A stretch of 42,019 bases of DNA from Oscillospiraceae bacterium (GTDB lineage: Bacteria; Bacillota; Clostridia; Oscillospirales; Ruminococcaceae). The stretch covers positions 1 to 42,019 of the forward strand of contig JALEHK010000064.1 in assembly GCA_022770625.1 (NCBI GenBank). Direction: 5' to 3'. This document shows positions 1 to 6,640 of this stretch, one piece after another (position 1 is the stretch's first letter; every line of letters begins with the position of its first letter). Under the pieces are notes generated by a model. The model saw only the letters and a list, made by a program, of their open reading frames with translations. It had not been told where the DNA came from and searched no databases. Position numbers and translations under genes: made by a program.

Positions 1-105
1 CCGCCACTAAGAAAAGAAAAGTAAACTTATCTTTTCTCCGTTCGACTTGCATGTGTTAGGCGCGCCGCCAGCGTTCGTCCTGAGCCAGGATCAAACTCTT
101 AATTT
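1..105 (-). rRNA. rrs: 16S ribosomal RNA, 5' end only (partial)
   Basis: Read on the minus strand, this contains the conserved start of bacterial 16S rRNA, AGAGTTTGATCCTGGCTCAG, followed by the usual GACGAACGCTGGCGGC and ACACATGCAAGTCGAACG. The gene runs leftward out of the window, so only about the first 105 bases are present. The exact mature 5' end is an estimate. Transcription runs away from the inferred origin at the right, as expected for an rRNA operon on the leading strand. Confidence 0.97.
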
Positions 106-250
106 GATCATATTAAAACATCTCTTTGTAGAAATGTAATAAACTTTTCTCAGAACAACTCTGACGATTTGTTCAAATCGCTTTGTTGCTTTGAATTACT
201 TGTTTGGATTTTCAAAAGAAATCCGGGTTTTCGTTCATTAGCATATACTG

Positions 251-267
251 TTTAATTTTCAAGTTCC
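251..267 (-). promoter_or_regulatory. boxA-like antitermination element in the rRNA leader
   Basis: On the minus strand this reads GGAACTTGAAAATTAAA, resembling the boxA-like sequence of Firmicutes rRNA leaders where the Nus complex assembles. A second similar copy (GTAGCTTGAAAATTGTA) lies at 491-507. Each copy sits downstream of one of the two rRNA promoters. The assignment rests on position and resemblance. Confidence 0.5.
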
Positions 268-356
268 TTGTGAAATCACCGTCATACCGACAGCTCTTTC
301 ATATCACCTACGAATCAGAGATTCGTTCGGTTGCTGTCTTTCGTGACAGCTTTATT

Positions 357-385
357 ATTATATCATGCCGTTTCCTTTTTGTCAA
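357..385 (-). promoter_or_regulatory. rRNA operon promoter, proximal
   Basis: On the minus strand, TTGACA (385-380) and TATAAT (362-357) are separated by exactly 17 bases. Both hexamers are perfect consensus for the housekeeping sigma factor. Transcription would start near 350, about 245 bases before the 16S gene. Confidence 0.9.
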
Positions 386-560
386 GAGGTTTTTGAAGTT
401 TTTTGAAAAAGTTTTTTGAGGAAGCTTTCAGCTTCTCAACAAACTTTTCATCATGCTTCACAAACTTTTTCCATCAGGATTGTGCATCGATACAATTTTC
501 AAGCTACATTCACGTTCGATTCGAGCTTTTTGAGTTCGTGTCTCACGCGACAGCTTGTCT

Positions 561-589
561 ATAATACCACCGGGAGAAGAATTTGTCAA
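561..589 (-). promoter_or_regulatory. rRNA operon promoter, distal
   Basis: On the minus strand, TTGACA (589-584) and TATTAT (566-561) are separated by 17 bases. Together with the proximal promoter this gives a tandem pair, a common arrangement for rRNA operons. No convincing third promoter was found between 600 and 820. Confidence 0.85.
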
Positions 590-615
590 CGGTTTTTTGA
601 GGATTTGGAGAGATG

Positions 616-819
616 AATAGAAATTAAAGTCTCATTGGCGAAATTTTACAAGAAAACATCTGTATATTGTGGTGGATACTGCTCCAGATTCTCATCTTGC
701 ATAAGAATATCTATCTTTCTATAGTATAGAAAACGCTTTTGTGATTAGATTTTTTGTTCTCAGTTAAAGGCTGCTTATTGTACGATTTTTGATGGAAAAT
801 AGTGTATGCGAAGGGAAGC
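616..819. other. AT-rich spacer upstream of the rRNA promoters
   Basis: No gene or clear signal is visible here. A palindromic CTATAGTATAG at 719-729 resembles a -10 region, but no -35 element lies at a suitable distance. Confidence 0.5.
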
Positions 820-858
820 AAAAAGCCCGCGCAGTTCAAACTCTGCACGGGCTTTTCT
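820..858 (-). terminator. Intrinsic terminator of the 95-residue hypothetical gene
   Basis: The minus-strand transcript would form an AGCCCGTGCAGAG / CTGCGCGGGCT hairpin followed by TTTTTGCTT. It begins directly after the stop codon of the gene ending at 860. Confidence 0.85.
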
Positions 859-859
859 T

Positions 860-1147
860 TTACAGTCTGTGTTCGTCCATCCGGTCGAGCCAGGAGCAGG
901 CCAGTTCAAGCGCCTCCAGCCATCCTTCCTTCTCCGACTTGCGCGGCACCAGCTTTTCCAGCGGCACGGTCGGGTCGGTGGACATCATCTGCATCGAGAT
1001 CTTTTCGGCGACTTCCATTTCGCCGTCCTTTTTGGTCGAATGGATCTGCATCATCACGACGTATGGGTCGCTCATCCGGCCGTAATAAACGACGTTTTTA
1101 TTCCGCACCAGCGGACGGTTTTTATAGGTAAAAAATGCTTCACTCAT
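860..1147 (-). CDS. Conserved-looking hypothetical protein, 95 aa
   Basis: I do not recognise the family. The protein is soluble with no membrane segment or signal peptide. It has a central stretch YGRMSDPYVVMMQIH that looks like a beta-rich core, and a helical C-terminus with a WLEALELACSWLDRM amphipathic pattern. It is treated as real because it has a strong ribosome binding site (GAAGGAG, 7-8 bases before ATG), its own promoter at 1207-1235 and a terminator directly after the stop. It is transcribed alone, divergently from the tRNA cluster. Function cannot be inferred from its neighbours. Confidence 0.75.
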   Translation of the reverse strand: MSEAFFTYKNRPLVRNKNVVYYGRMSDPYVVMMQIHSTKKDGEMEVAEKISMQMMSTDPTVPLEKLVPRKSEKEGWLEALELACSWLDRMDEHRL

Positions 1148-1206
1148 TTAATCGCTCCTTCTTTGCAACAGCCTTGCGGATTCTCTCCCTTGAGGAGTTT
1201 GCTTCA

Positions 1207-1235
1207 ATTTTACCATACAAAGCGGGTATTGTAAA
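1207..1235 (-). promoter_or_regulatory. Promoter of the 95-residue hypothetical gene
   Basis: On the minus strand, TTTACA (1235-1230) and TAAAAT (1212-1207) are separated by 17 bases, placing the start about 55 bases before the ATG. Confidence 0.75.
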
Positions 1236-1285
1236 GCAGAAAAATGTTAACTTTCTACTGAACGAAAAAAATTGCAAAAAAGGTG

Positions 1286-1314
1286 TTGACAAACGGCGAA
1301 GGATGCGCTATAAT
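1286..1314 (+). promoter_or_regulatory. Promoter of the tRNA Asp-Phe-Gly cluster
   Basis: TTGACA and TATAAT are both perfect consensus with a 17-base spacer. The start site would fall near 1321, 35 bases before the first tRNA. Confidence 0.92.
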
Positions 1315-1355
1315 AATCAACGTCGCAAGGACAGACAGTCCGGTGCGAAAGACCT

Positions 1356-1432
1356 GGCCCGGTAGCTCAGTTGGTTAGAGCGCCAGCCTGTCACGCTGGA
1401 GGTCGTGGGTTCGAGCCCCATTCGGGTCGCCA
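1356..1432 (+). tRNA. tRNA-Asp (anticodon GTC)
   Basis: A 77-base cloverleaf. The acceptor arms GGCCCGG and TCGGGTC pair with two G-U pairs, the anticodon loop CTGTCAC carries GTC, and the T-loop is TTCGAGC. The 3' CCA is encoded. It is the first tRNA of a three-gene cluster. Confidence 0.96.
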
Positions 1433-1453
1433 ATTTTCTTCCCTCCGTTCTAC

Positions 1454-1529
1454 GCCTCTGTAGCTCAGTCGGTAGAGCAGGGGACTGAAAATCCCCGTGT
1501 CGTTGGTTCGATTCCGACCGGAGGCACCA
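1454..1529 (+). tRNA. tRNA-Phe (anticodon GAA)
   Basis: A 76-base cloverleaf. The anticodon loop CTGAAAA within GGGGA/TCCCC gives GAA, the T-loop is TTCGATT, and CCA is encoded. It lies 21 bases after tRNA-Asp. Confidence 0.96.
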
Positions 1530-1534
1530 TTTAT

Positions 1535-1610
1535 GCGGATTTAGCTCATCTGGTAGAGCGCCACCTTGCCAAGGTGGAGGTAGCGAGTTCGAGCCTCGTA
1601 ATCCGCTCCA
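1535..1610 (+). tRNA. tRNA-Gly (anticodon GCC)
   Basis: A 76-base cloverleaf. The acceptor stem GCGGATT/AATCCGC is perfect, the anticodon loop is TTGCCAA, and CCA is encoded. It lies only 5 bases after tRNA-Phe. Confidence 0.96.
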
Positions 1611-1617
1611 CAATAAA

Positions 1618-1652
1618 AGTGCTGTCGAAATATCGGCGGCGCTTTTTCTTTT
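1618..1652 (+). terminator. Terminator of the tRNA cluster
   Basis: The plus-strand RNA forms AGUGCUGUCG / CGGCGGCGCU using three G-U pairs, followed by TTTTTCTTTT. The G-U pairs make it much weaker on the other strand, so it is directional. Confidence 0.85.
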
Positions 1653-1665
1653 GTTCGTGCAGCAT

Positions 1666-1708
1666 ACCGCCCGTTCCCGATATTTCCCGGGAACGGGCGG
1701 TTTTGTTT
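1666..1708 (+). terminator. Second strong hairpin between the tRNA cluster and gpsA
   Basis: ACCGCCCGTTCCCG and CGGGAACGGGCGGT form a perfect 14-base stem followed by TTTGTTT on the plus strand. On the minus strand no T-run follows, so for gpsA it may only stop or stabilise the 3' end. It touches the gpsA stop codon. Confidence 0.75.
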
Positions 1709-2741
1709 ATTGGTGGGACTGGCGCTCTTTAAGCTCTTTGAGCCAGATCTGCTCGTTTTCGTGGCGGCTGGGGCGCCCCATCAGGTCACGCACCGCCGTG
1801 CGAACGTCTTTCCCCTCTTCCAGAACAAGGTTGAGCTGTTCGACGATCGGCATCTCGACACCCTTTTCCTGCGCCAGTTTCCATGCGGTTCCGGCAACGA
1901 TACAGCCTTCGACCGTCATACCGACCCGGCGGATTGCTTCCTGCGCGGGGATACCTTGGCCGATATAAAGGCCGGCGCGGTAGTTGCGGGAATGGAGGCT
2001 GGTGCAGGTAACGATCAGATCCCCGATCCCGGTCAGGCCCGCAAAAGTCGCGGGATCCGCCCCCATGGCGCTCCCCAGACGTGCGATCTCAGCCAGTCCG
2101 CGGGTCATGAGCGCGGCCTTGGCGTTGTCTCCAAGCCCCATCCCATCGCACATTCCGGCGCAGACGGCGATGATATTCTTCAAGGCTCCGCCCAGCTGTG
2201 CACCGATAATATCGTCGCAGACATAGATTCTCAGCCGGTCGTTCGAGAGCACGTCCTGAACATATTCGGCGTTCGCACGGCTTTTGGACGCCGCGTCGAT
2301 CGTTGTCGGAACGCCGCGGGCGATTTCCTCCGCGTGAGACGGCCCCGAAAGGATAATCGCCGCCCGGTCGGGAATCTCTTCCTCGATAACTTCGCTCAGG
2401 AGCTTGCAGCTTCCCTTCTCAAGGCCCTTCGCGACATTGACCACAACCGTTTCGGGCGAAAGGAACGGGCGCACACGCGCCGCTGTTTCGCGCACAGCAA
2501 ACGATGGAACCGCTAAAATCACCAGATCCGCGCCCGCCGTCTCCGAAATATCCGCCGTTACGCGGATTCCGGGATTGACCGGAACGCCCGGCAGCAGCTT
2601 TTTATGCTCGCCGTCCCGGATGATCGCGTCGACTTCCTGCTGAAACAGACCCCAGAGGGTCACTTCATGTCCATAACGGAAGCAGGTCGCCGCAAGCGAT
2701 ACGCCGAAACCGCCTGTTCCGAGAATCGATATTTTTGCCAT
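1707..2741 (-). CDS. gpsA: Glycerol-3-phosphate dehydrogenase (NAD(P)+)
   Basis: This enzyme reduces dihydroxyacetone phosphate to sn-glycerol 3-phosphate, the backbone for phospholipids, in the cytoplasm. The 344 residues match the usual family length. The N-terminal Rossmann motif is GTGGFG (8-13). The GPSHAEE segment lies near residue 135, and LKNIIAVCAG, with the conserved lysine, lies near residue 190. The ATG follows CGGAG by 7 bases. It lies downstream of plsY, which uses the product as acyl acceptor; der-plsY-gpsA is a common Firmicutes order. A terminator-like hairpin and a separate promoter (2804-2832) suggest gpsA is at least partly transcribed on its own. Confidence 0.96.
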   Translation of the reverse strand: MAKISILGTGGFGVSLAATCFRYGHEVTLWGLFQQEVDAIIRDGEHKKLLPGVPVNPGIRVTADISETAGADLVILAVPSFAVRETAARVRPFLSPETVVVNVAKGLEKGSCKLLSEVIEEEIPDRAAIILSGPSHAEEIARGVPTTIDAASKSRANAEYVQDVLSNDRLRIYVCDDIIGAQLGGALKNIIAVCAGMCDGMGLGDNAKAALMTRGLAEIARLGSAMGADPATFAGLTGIGDLIVTCTSLHSRNYRAGLYIGQGIPAQEAIRRVGMTVEGCIVAGTAWKLAQEKGVEMPIVEQLNLVLEEGKDVRTAVRDLMGRPSRHENEQIWLKELKERQSHQ

Positions 2742-2803
2742 AGATAAACTCCGTTTTCCAATATTTTCTTCATAATAAAAGCAGGCACAAAACCCGCCTT
2801 TTT

Positions 2804-2832
2804 ACTGTACCACACTTTCCATACGGAAACAA
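2804..2832 (-). promoter_or_regulatory. Probable gpsA promoter
   Basis: On the minus strand, TTGTTT (2832-2827) and TACAGT (2809-2804) are 17 bases apart. The match to consensus is moderate. It lies between the plsY terminator and the gpsA start. Confidence 0.5.
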
Positions 2833-2865
2833 CCCAGGAAAAATGAATATTGTTTGGTACAAAAG

Positions 2866-2900
2866 AAAAATCGGGACTGCCTTCCGACAATCCCGGTTTT
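2866..2900 (-). terminator. Terminator after plsY
   Basis: On the minus strand the hairpin AACCGGGATTG / CAGTCCCGATT (one internal mismatch) is followed by TTTTCTTTTG. It lies just after the plsY stop codon. Confidence 0.7.
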
Positions 2901-2906
2901 CAATCT

Positions 2907-3560
2907 TTATTTTTTCTTTTTAAAGCTGCTTTCGGTTCCGTTTATCAGCCGCTTGATATTCGCACGGTGGAAAAAGATGACCAGACCGCCAATCACAAGC
3001 GCTACAAGCGTGTCCCAAAGCACCGTTTCCGAATGCTGCACCAGTCCGAAAACAAGCGTCAGCACCGGATACATCGCCGCAACGGTGATCGAACCAAGCG
3101 AGACGATCTTGCTGGCAAAAAAGACCGCCAGAAAGATCACCAGAAGCGCCAGCAGAATCCACGGATTCAGGATCAGGATGACGCCCGCCGAAACCAGAAT
3201 CCCCTTCCCGCCCCGGAAGCCGTAAAAGACGGGAAAGCAGTGCCCGAGCATGACGCAGATCGCGACGATATAGGCGCCGTAAAACGGAAAACCCGAAAAT
3301 CCGGCATACCCGCCGACCGTTACCGCCAAAAGATGCGCCAGAAGCATCGCGATCGCACCCTTGGCGAAATCCCCGATCGTCACCAGCACCGCCGGGCATT
3401 TTCCGAAAGTGCGAGCCACATTAGTCATTCCGGCGTTTCCAGAGCCGTAGTCGCGGATGTCCTTATGATACAAAAGGCGGCAGACGATGATCGCGAAGTT
3501 CGCGCATCCGATCAGATAGGATACAGCTGCCGTCAGCAGTACAAAAAGCGCTGTTCTCAT
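2907..3560 (-). CDS. plsY: Acyl-phosphate:glycerol-3-phosphate acyltransferase PlsY
   Basis: An integral membrane enzyme that transfers an acyl group from acyl-phosphate to the sn-1 position of glycerol 3-phosphate, the first step of phospholipid synthesis. The 217 residues are mostly hydrophobic, with about six membrane segments. The family's motifs are visible: GSGNAGMTN (39-47) and GHCFPVFYGFRGGKG (around 105-120), which bind substrate. The ATG follows AGGGAGGGG by 8 bases. It lies 30 bases downstream of der and upstream of gpsA, which supplies its acceptor. The C-terminus ends in a lysine-rich tail. Confidence 0.95.
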   Translation of the reverse strand: MRTALFVLLTAAVSYLIGCANFAIIVCRLLYHKDIRDYGSGNAGMTNVARTFGKCPAVLVTIGDFAKGAIAMLLAHLLAVTVGGYAGFSGFPFYGAYIVAICVMLGHCFPVFYGFRGGKGILVSAGVILILNPWILLALLVIFLAVFFASKIVSLGSITVAAMYPVLTLVFGLVQHSETVLWDTLVALVIGGLVIFFHRANIKRLINGTESSFKKKK

Positions 3561-3590
3561 TCAGAAAGCCCCTCCCTTTCAGCCGAGTCC

Positions 3591-4922
3591 TTACGCATCG
3601 TTCCGGTCGCGTTCCCGGATGATAAAGCGGATCGGCGTTCCTTCCAGGCTGAAGGTATTGCGGATCTGGTTTTCAAGATACCGCTGATAGGAGAAATGGA
3701 AGAGGTCCTTTCTGTTGACGAAAGCGACGAATGTCGGCGGTTTGGTGGAAGCCTGAGTCATATAATAGATCTTCAGTCGTTTACCCTTATCGGACGGAGG
3801 CTCGACCCTTGCAACCGCGACCGAGAGAAGGTCGTTCAGCTGACCGGTGGTCGCACGGAAAGCGTTGCGCTCGGAAACGGTGTGGATCAGTTCATAGAGC
3901 TTTCCGAGGCGCTGGCCGGTGACAGCAGAGATAAAGATGAAGGGAACGTAGCTCATAAAGCTGAAGTCCTTCTGGAGCTTATCGGTGAATTCCTTCATCG
4001 TCTTATCGGTCTTGTTTTCGACCGCGTCCCATTTATTGACGGCAACGATGCAGGCCTTTCCCTGCTCATGCGCATAGCCGGCGACCTTGGAATCCTGCTC
4101 GGTAAAGCCGACCGTCGCGTCGATGACGATAACCGCGACGTCCGCCCGGTCAACCGCCATATAGGCACGCAGCACCGAATAGCGCTCGATATTGTCCAGG
4201 ACGCGGGATTTCCTCCGGATACCGGCGGTATCGATAAAGAGGAACTTTCCGTACTCGTTCTCCACCCGGGTATCGACCGCGTCGCGGGTCGTACCGGCGA
4301 TATTGGAGACGATCACCCGCTCCTCGCCCGCCATTTTATTAATCAGGGAGGACTTTCCGACGTTGGGCTTGCCGATGACCGCAACCTTGATGAGGTCTTC
4401 GTCCTCGTCCTCATTCGTTTCCTCCGGGAGGAAGCGGAGCACCTCGTCCAGAAGATCGCCGGTGCCGTGCCCGTGAACCGACGAAACGGCGACCGGATCG
4501 CCCAGGCCAAGGTTATAAAATTCGTAGAATTCGGCCGGAACATCGCCGATCCCGTCGCATTTATTGACGCAGAGGACGACCGGCTTTCCGCTCTTTAAGA
4601 GCATCTGTGCAACGTCATGGTCGGTCGCGGTGACGCCGTCCCGAACGTCCACGACCAGAATAATCACGTCGGCGCGTTCGATCGCGACCTCCGCTTGACG
4701 GCGCATCTGACTTAGGATCACGTCATCCGACTGTGGCTCGATACCGCCGGTATCGACCAGCATAAAGCTGTGTCCCAGCCATTCGCACTCGGCGTAGATC
4801 CGGTCGCGGGTAACGCCTGGGGTATCTTCAACGATCGAAAGGCGCTGGCCGATCAGTTTATTGAAAAGGGTCGATTTTCCGACGTTCGGACGTCCGACAA
4901 CCGCCACTACGGGTTTTGCCAT
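3591..4922 (-). CDS. der: Ribosome-associated GTPase Der (EngA)
   Basis: A tandem-domain GTPase needed for 50S ribosomal subunit assembly. The first G domain carries GRPNVGKST (10-18), DTGG and NKCD. The second carries GKPNVGKSS (near 185), DTAG and NKWD. A C-terminal KH-like domain contains the usual KIYYMTQ segment. I place the start at the ATG at 4922 (MAKPVVAVVG, 443 aa), which follows AAAGG by 9 bases. An in-frame upstream ATG would add 11 residues without a better site. The gene lies between rpmF and plsY. The terminator after rpmF implies read-through or an unseen promoter. Confidence 0.96.
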   Translation of the reverse strand: MAKPVVAVVGRPNVGKSTLFNKLIGQRLSIVEDTPGVTRDRIYAECEWLGHSFMLVDTGGIEPQSDDVILSQMRRQAEVAIERADVIILVVDVRDGVTATDHDVAQMLLKSGKPVVLCVNKCDGIGDVPAEFYEFYNLGLGDPVAVSSVHGHGTGDLLDEVLRFLPEETNEDEDEDLIKVAVIGKPNVGKSSLINKMAGEERVIVSNIAGTTRDAVDTRVENEYGKFLFIDTAGIRRKSRVLDNIERYSVLRAYMAVDRADVAVIVIDATVGFTEQDSKVAGYAHEQGKACIVAVNKWDAVENKTDKTMKEFTDKLQKDFSFMSYVPFIFISAVTGQRLGKLYELIHTVSERNAFRATTGQLNDLLSVAVARVEPPSDKGKRLKIYYMTQASTKPPTFVAFVNRKDLFHFSYQRYLENQIRNTFSLEGTPIRFIIRERDRNDA

Positions 4923-4962
4923 TCTCATCATCCTTTCTCGCAGTTTACTTTTCACTTACCGC

Positions 4963-5000
4963 AAAAACGCCCGATAAAGCACGAAGCCTTACCGGGCGTC
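4963..5000 (-). terminator. Terminator after rpmF
   Basis: On the minus strand ACGCCCGGTAAGGC and GCTTTATCGGGCGT form a stem with a short loop and a few mismatches, followed by TTTTTGC. Confidence 0.8.
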
Positions 5001-5022
5001 CTCAACCGTTTCAGCGGGTCGA

Positions 5023-5205
5023 TTAAGCTTCCTTATGGATAACTTCGACGCCGTTGTAATAACCACAGCTGCCGCATACCTTGTGAGGAGCTTTCAGCTC
5101 GCCACAGTTGGGGCATCTGGAGAATGCGGGAACATTCAGTTTCCAGACTGCGCTGCGTCTTTTATCTCTTCTTGCCTTGGATACTTTTCTCTTCGGTACT
5201 GCCAT
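5023..5205 (-). CDS. rpmF: Large ribosomal subunit protein bL32
   Basis: A 60-residue structural protein of the 50S subunit. It has the family start MAVPKRKVSKARRDKRR and a zinc-binding set of four cysteines, C31, C34, C44 and C47 (CPNC and CGSC), so it is the zinc-containing form. The ATG follows GGAGGTGCCCG on the minus strand. It is co-transcribed behind yceD, a pairing conserved across bacteria. Confidence 0.98.
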   Translation of the reverse strand: MAVPKRKVSKARRDKRRSAVWKLNVPAFSRCPNCGELKAPHKVCGSCGYYNGVEVIHKEA

Positions 5206-5300
5206 CGTCGGGCACCTCCATGATTTTATTTGATGGTAAAATCGGGGAGCGGCGGCAACCTGATTGCTCAGTTACGTAAAGTCCCCAGTCTTTTGGTTTT

Positions 5301-5801
5301 TCAGGAGAACAGATCGGACAGCGCCTGCCATCTCGGATCAATGTCCTTCGTTTTGCAGTCACAGCTGCCGAGATTCAGATCTTTGCCGCACTGCGGGCAG
5401 AGTCCCTTACAATCCTCTCTGCACAGAACTTTGGTAGGCAGTTCCAGCATCAGGTCGGCTCTGGCCAGTTCAGCCAGATCAAGGATCCCGTCCTCACAGA
5501 CAACATAATCGAATTCTTCGTCGTCGGTATTGGACAGTTCTCTTACCACAATGTGAGAGAAGCTGTAATCAACAGGCTTCTCAAACGCCTTCAGGCAGCG
5601 GTCACAGGTAAGCGACAGAACCGATTTCACACTGAAAACAAGCCTTACCACTCCGGCTCTGTTTTCAATCGTTCCTGCAACCCGGACGGGCTGAGTAAAA
5701 GGCATTGCACCGTACAGTTTTTCCTTTGACAGATCGAGGGAACAGTCAATCTCCTGTTTCGCCCCGGGCAGATCAAACAACTGCTTTAAATCCAGATTCA
5801 T
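5301..5801 (-). CDS. YceD/DUF177 family protein
   Basis: The 166-residue protein belongs to the YceD (DUF177) family, which precedes rpmF in many genomes and is linked to large-subunit rRNA or ribosome maturation. It carries a CDRC pair (66-69) and a cysteine-rich C-terminal part (C127, C131, C135, C138, C147, C149), likely a metal site. The family start NLDLKQLFDLPG is present. The ATG follows GAGGTGTCG. It is first in the yceD-rpmF unit, with a near-consensus promoter directly upstream. Confidence 0.9.
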   Translation of the reverse strand: MNLDLKQLFDLPGAKQEIDCSLDLSKEKLYGAMPFTQPVRVAGTIENRAGVVRLVFSVKSVLSLTCDRCLKAFEKPVDYSFSHIVVRELSNTDDEEFDYVVCEDGILDLAELARADLMLELPTKVLCREDCKGLCPQCGKDLNLGSCDCKTKDIDPRWQALSDLFS

Positions 5802-5829
5802 CTCGACACCTCATAATGCCACAAAAATA

Positions 5830-5859
5830 ATTATAGTATAGAGTTTCCCGGTTTGTCAA
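5830..5859 (-). promoter_or_regulatory. Promoter of yceD-rpmF
   Basis: On the minus strand, TTGACA (5859-5854) and TATAAT (5835-5830) are perfect hexamers with an 18-base spacer. The start would lie about 20 bases before the yceD ATG. Confidence 0.85.
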
Positions 5860-5864
5860 CCCCC

Positions 5865-6510
5865 ATTTTTACAATGGGGATAGAATTTTAAGCCGGAAAC
5901 TGCCGGGAAAATGGAAAGATTGCCAGCCGCTGCCAAAACGCGAACACGCCGGTCAAAATCCGCCGAACCGTACAACTCTTCTCCGCGTGAGCCGCTTATC
6001 CGCTCTATTATAAGGAAGAAGGTTCGTTGAAAACCTGCTCTTATAAAGGAGCGCTTCGCGCGTACTTTTTATTATATCAATCTCTCCGGGAAAAAGCAAG
6101 CGAAAAACGGGATTTCCGGGAAAATTCCCGGAATTTTTCCACCGGTTTTCCTATGGTACGATGTGTAAAAGGCGCGTCCATTTTTCCAAAATGTAAAAAA
6201 GGTGAAGAAAAAACCGGCGAATGTTGATTTCTTCGCCGGTTCTCCCTCTTCTTGCAGCGGTTATTCACCGTTTCCACCGAGTTTTCCACACGGGCAGAAT
6301 CCGGATGTTTTTGTCTGAAGGACACGAAATTCTGGGATTTTTGGATGTGCAGTTGTGCTCTCAAGCGTACTATGCTATACTGACGCGAAGAGAACGTTTA
6401 TAATTATACAAGGTTTGGGAGGCGCAGACTATGTTTCGTTCAAGCTTCTCCAGTCCGGCGGCGGTTTTATCTTTTCCGGATGAAAAAACGAAAAATCCCG
6501 TTCTCCCCTC
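5865..6510. other. Long gap between yceD and ilvB
   Basis: No convincing protein gene is visible in about 650 bases. The stretch 5900-6200 shows nothing I can name. From 6205 on it holds an orphan minus-strand terminator (6208-6240), DnaA-box-like sequences (TTTTCCACC at 6134, TTATTCACC at 6261, TTTTCCACA at 6282, only the last matching TTWTNCACA), a possible plus-strand promoter (TTGTGC-N17-TATACT, 6353-6380) and a 27-codon ORF at 6431-6514. Confidence 0.5.
6208..6240 (-). terminator. Orphan intrinsic terminator
   Basis: On the minus strand ACCGGCGAA and TTCGCCGGT form a 9-base stem followed by TTTTTTCTTC. No protein gene ends here on this strand, so it may mark the 3' end of an unrecognised short transcript starting between about 6300 and 6420. 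Confidence 0.65.
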
Positions 6511-6514
6511 TTGA
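6431..6514 (+). CDS. Possible small ORF upstream of ilvB, 27 codons
   Basis: ATG to TGA with a good ribosome binding site (GGGAGG, 8 bases upstream). The product would be MFRSSFSSPAAVLSFPDEKT plus seven residues. It is not enriched in Leu, Ile or Val, so it does not look like a classic ilv attenuator peptide. Its stop codon overlaps the -35 box of the ilvB promoter. It may be chance. Confidence 0.25.
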   Translation: MFRSSFSSPAAVLSFPDEKTKNPVLPS

Positions 6515-6539
6515 CAAATTCCGCGCCGGATTCTATAAT
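6511..6539 (+). promoter_or_regulatory. Promoter of ilvBNC
   Basis: TTGACA and TATAAT are both consensus with a 17-base spacer. The start near 6546 gives a leader of about 95 bases. Confidence 0.9.
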
Positions 6540-6601
6540 AAAAACCAATCTATCTGATAAACAAGGGTGATTTATATCCACTGCAAATCATACAATTCAA
6601 G

Positions 6602-6618
6602 CTCCTGTATTACAGGAG
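6602..6618 (+). promoter_or_regulatory. Small hairpin before the ilvB ribosome binding site
   Basis: CTCCTG-TATTA-CAGGAG can form a 6-base stem ending 8 bases before the AGGAGG site. CTCCTG could alternatively pair with CAGGAG of the ribosome binding site itself (6625-6630), so it could mask ilvB translation. The leader is too short for a T-box. Confidence 0.4.
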
Positions 6619-6640
6619 ACGTTTCAGGAGGTGAAGGGAA

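Noticed and set aside
719-729. Third rRNA promoter
   Set aside because: A TATACT-like box is present but no -35 hexamer lies 16-18 bases upstream.
1317-1613. 98-residue minus-strand ORF overlapping the Asp-Phe-Gly tRNA cluster
   Set aside because: It is an antisense reading of three tRNA genes (the MGLEPTTSSVTGWRSNQLSYRA type of false protein) and has no coding support.
2850-4598. 582-residue plus-strand ORF opposite plsY and der
   Set aside because: It is a long open frame antisense to two well-recognised genes, with His/Asp/Arg-rich sequence typical of shadow frames.
6482-6640. T-box riboswitch upstream of ilvB
   Set aside because: The leader is only about 95 bases, and no T-box sequence or specifier stem is visible.
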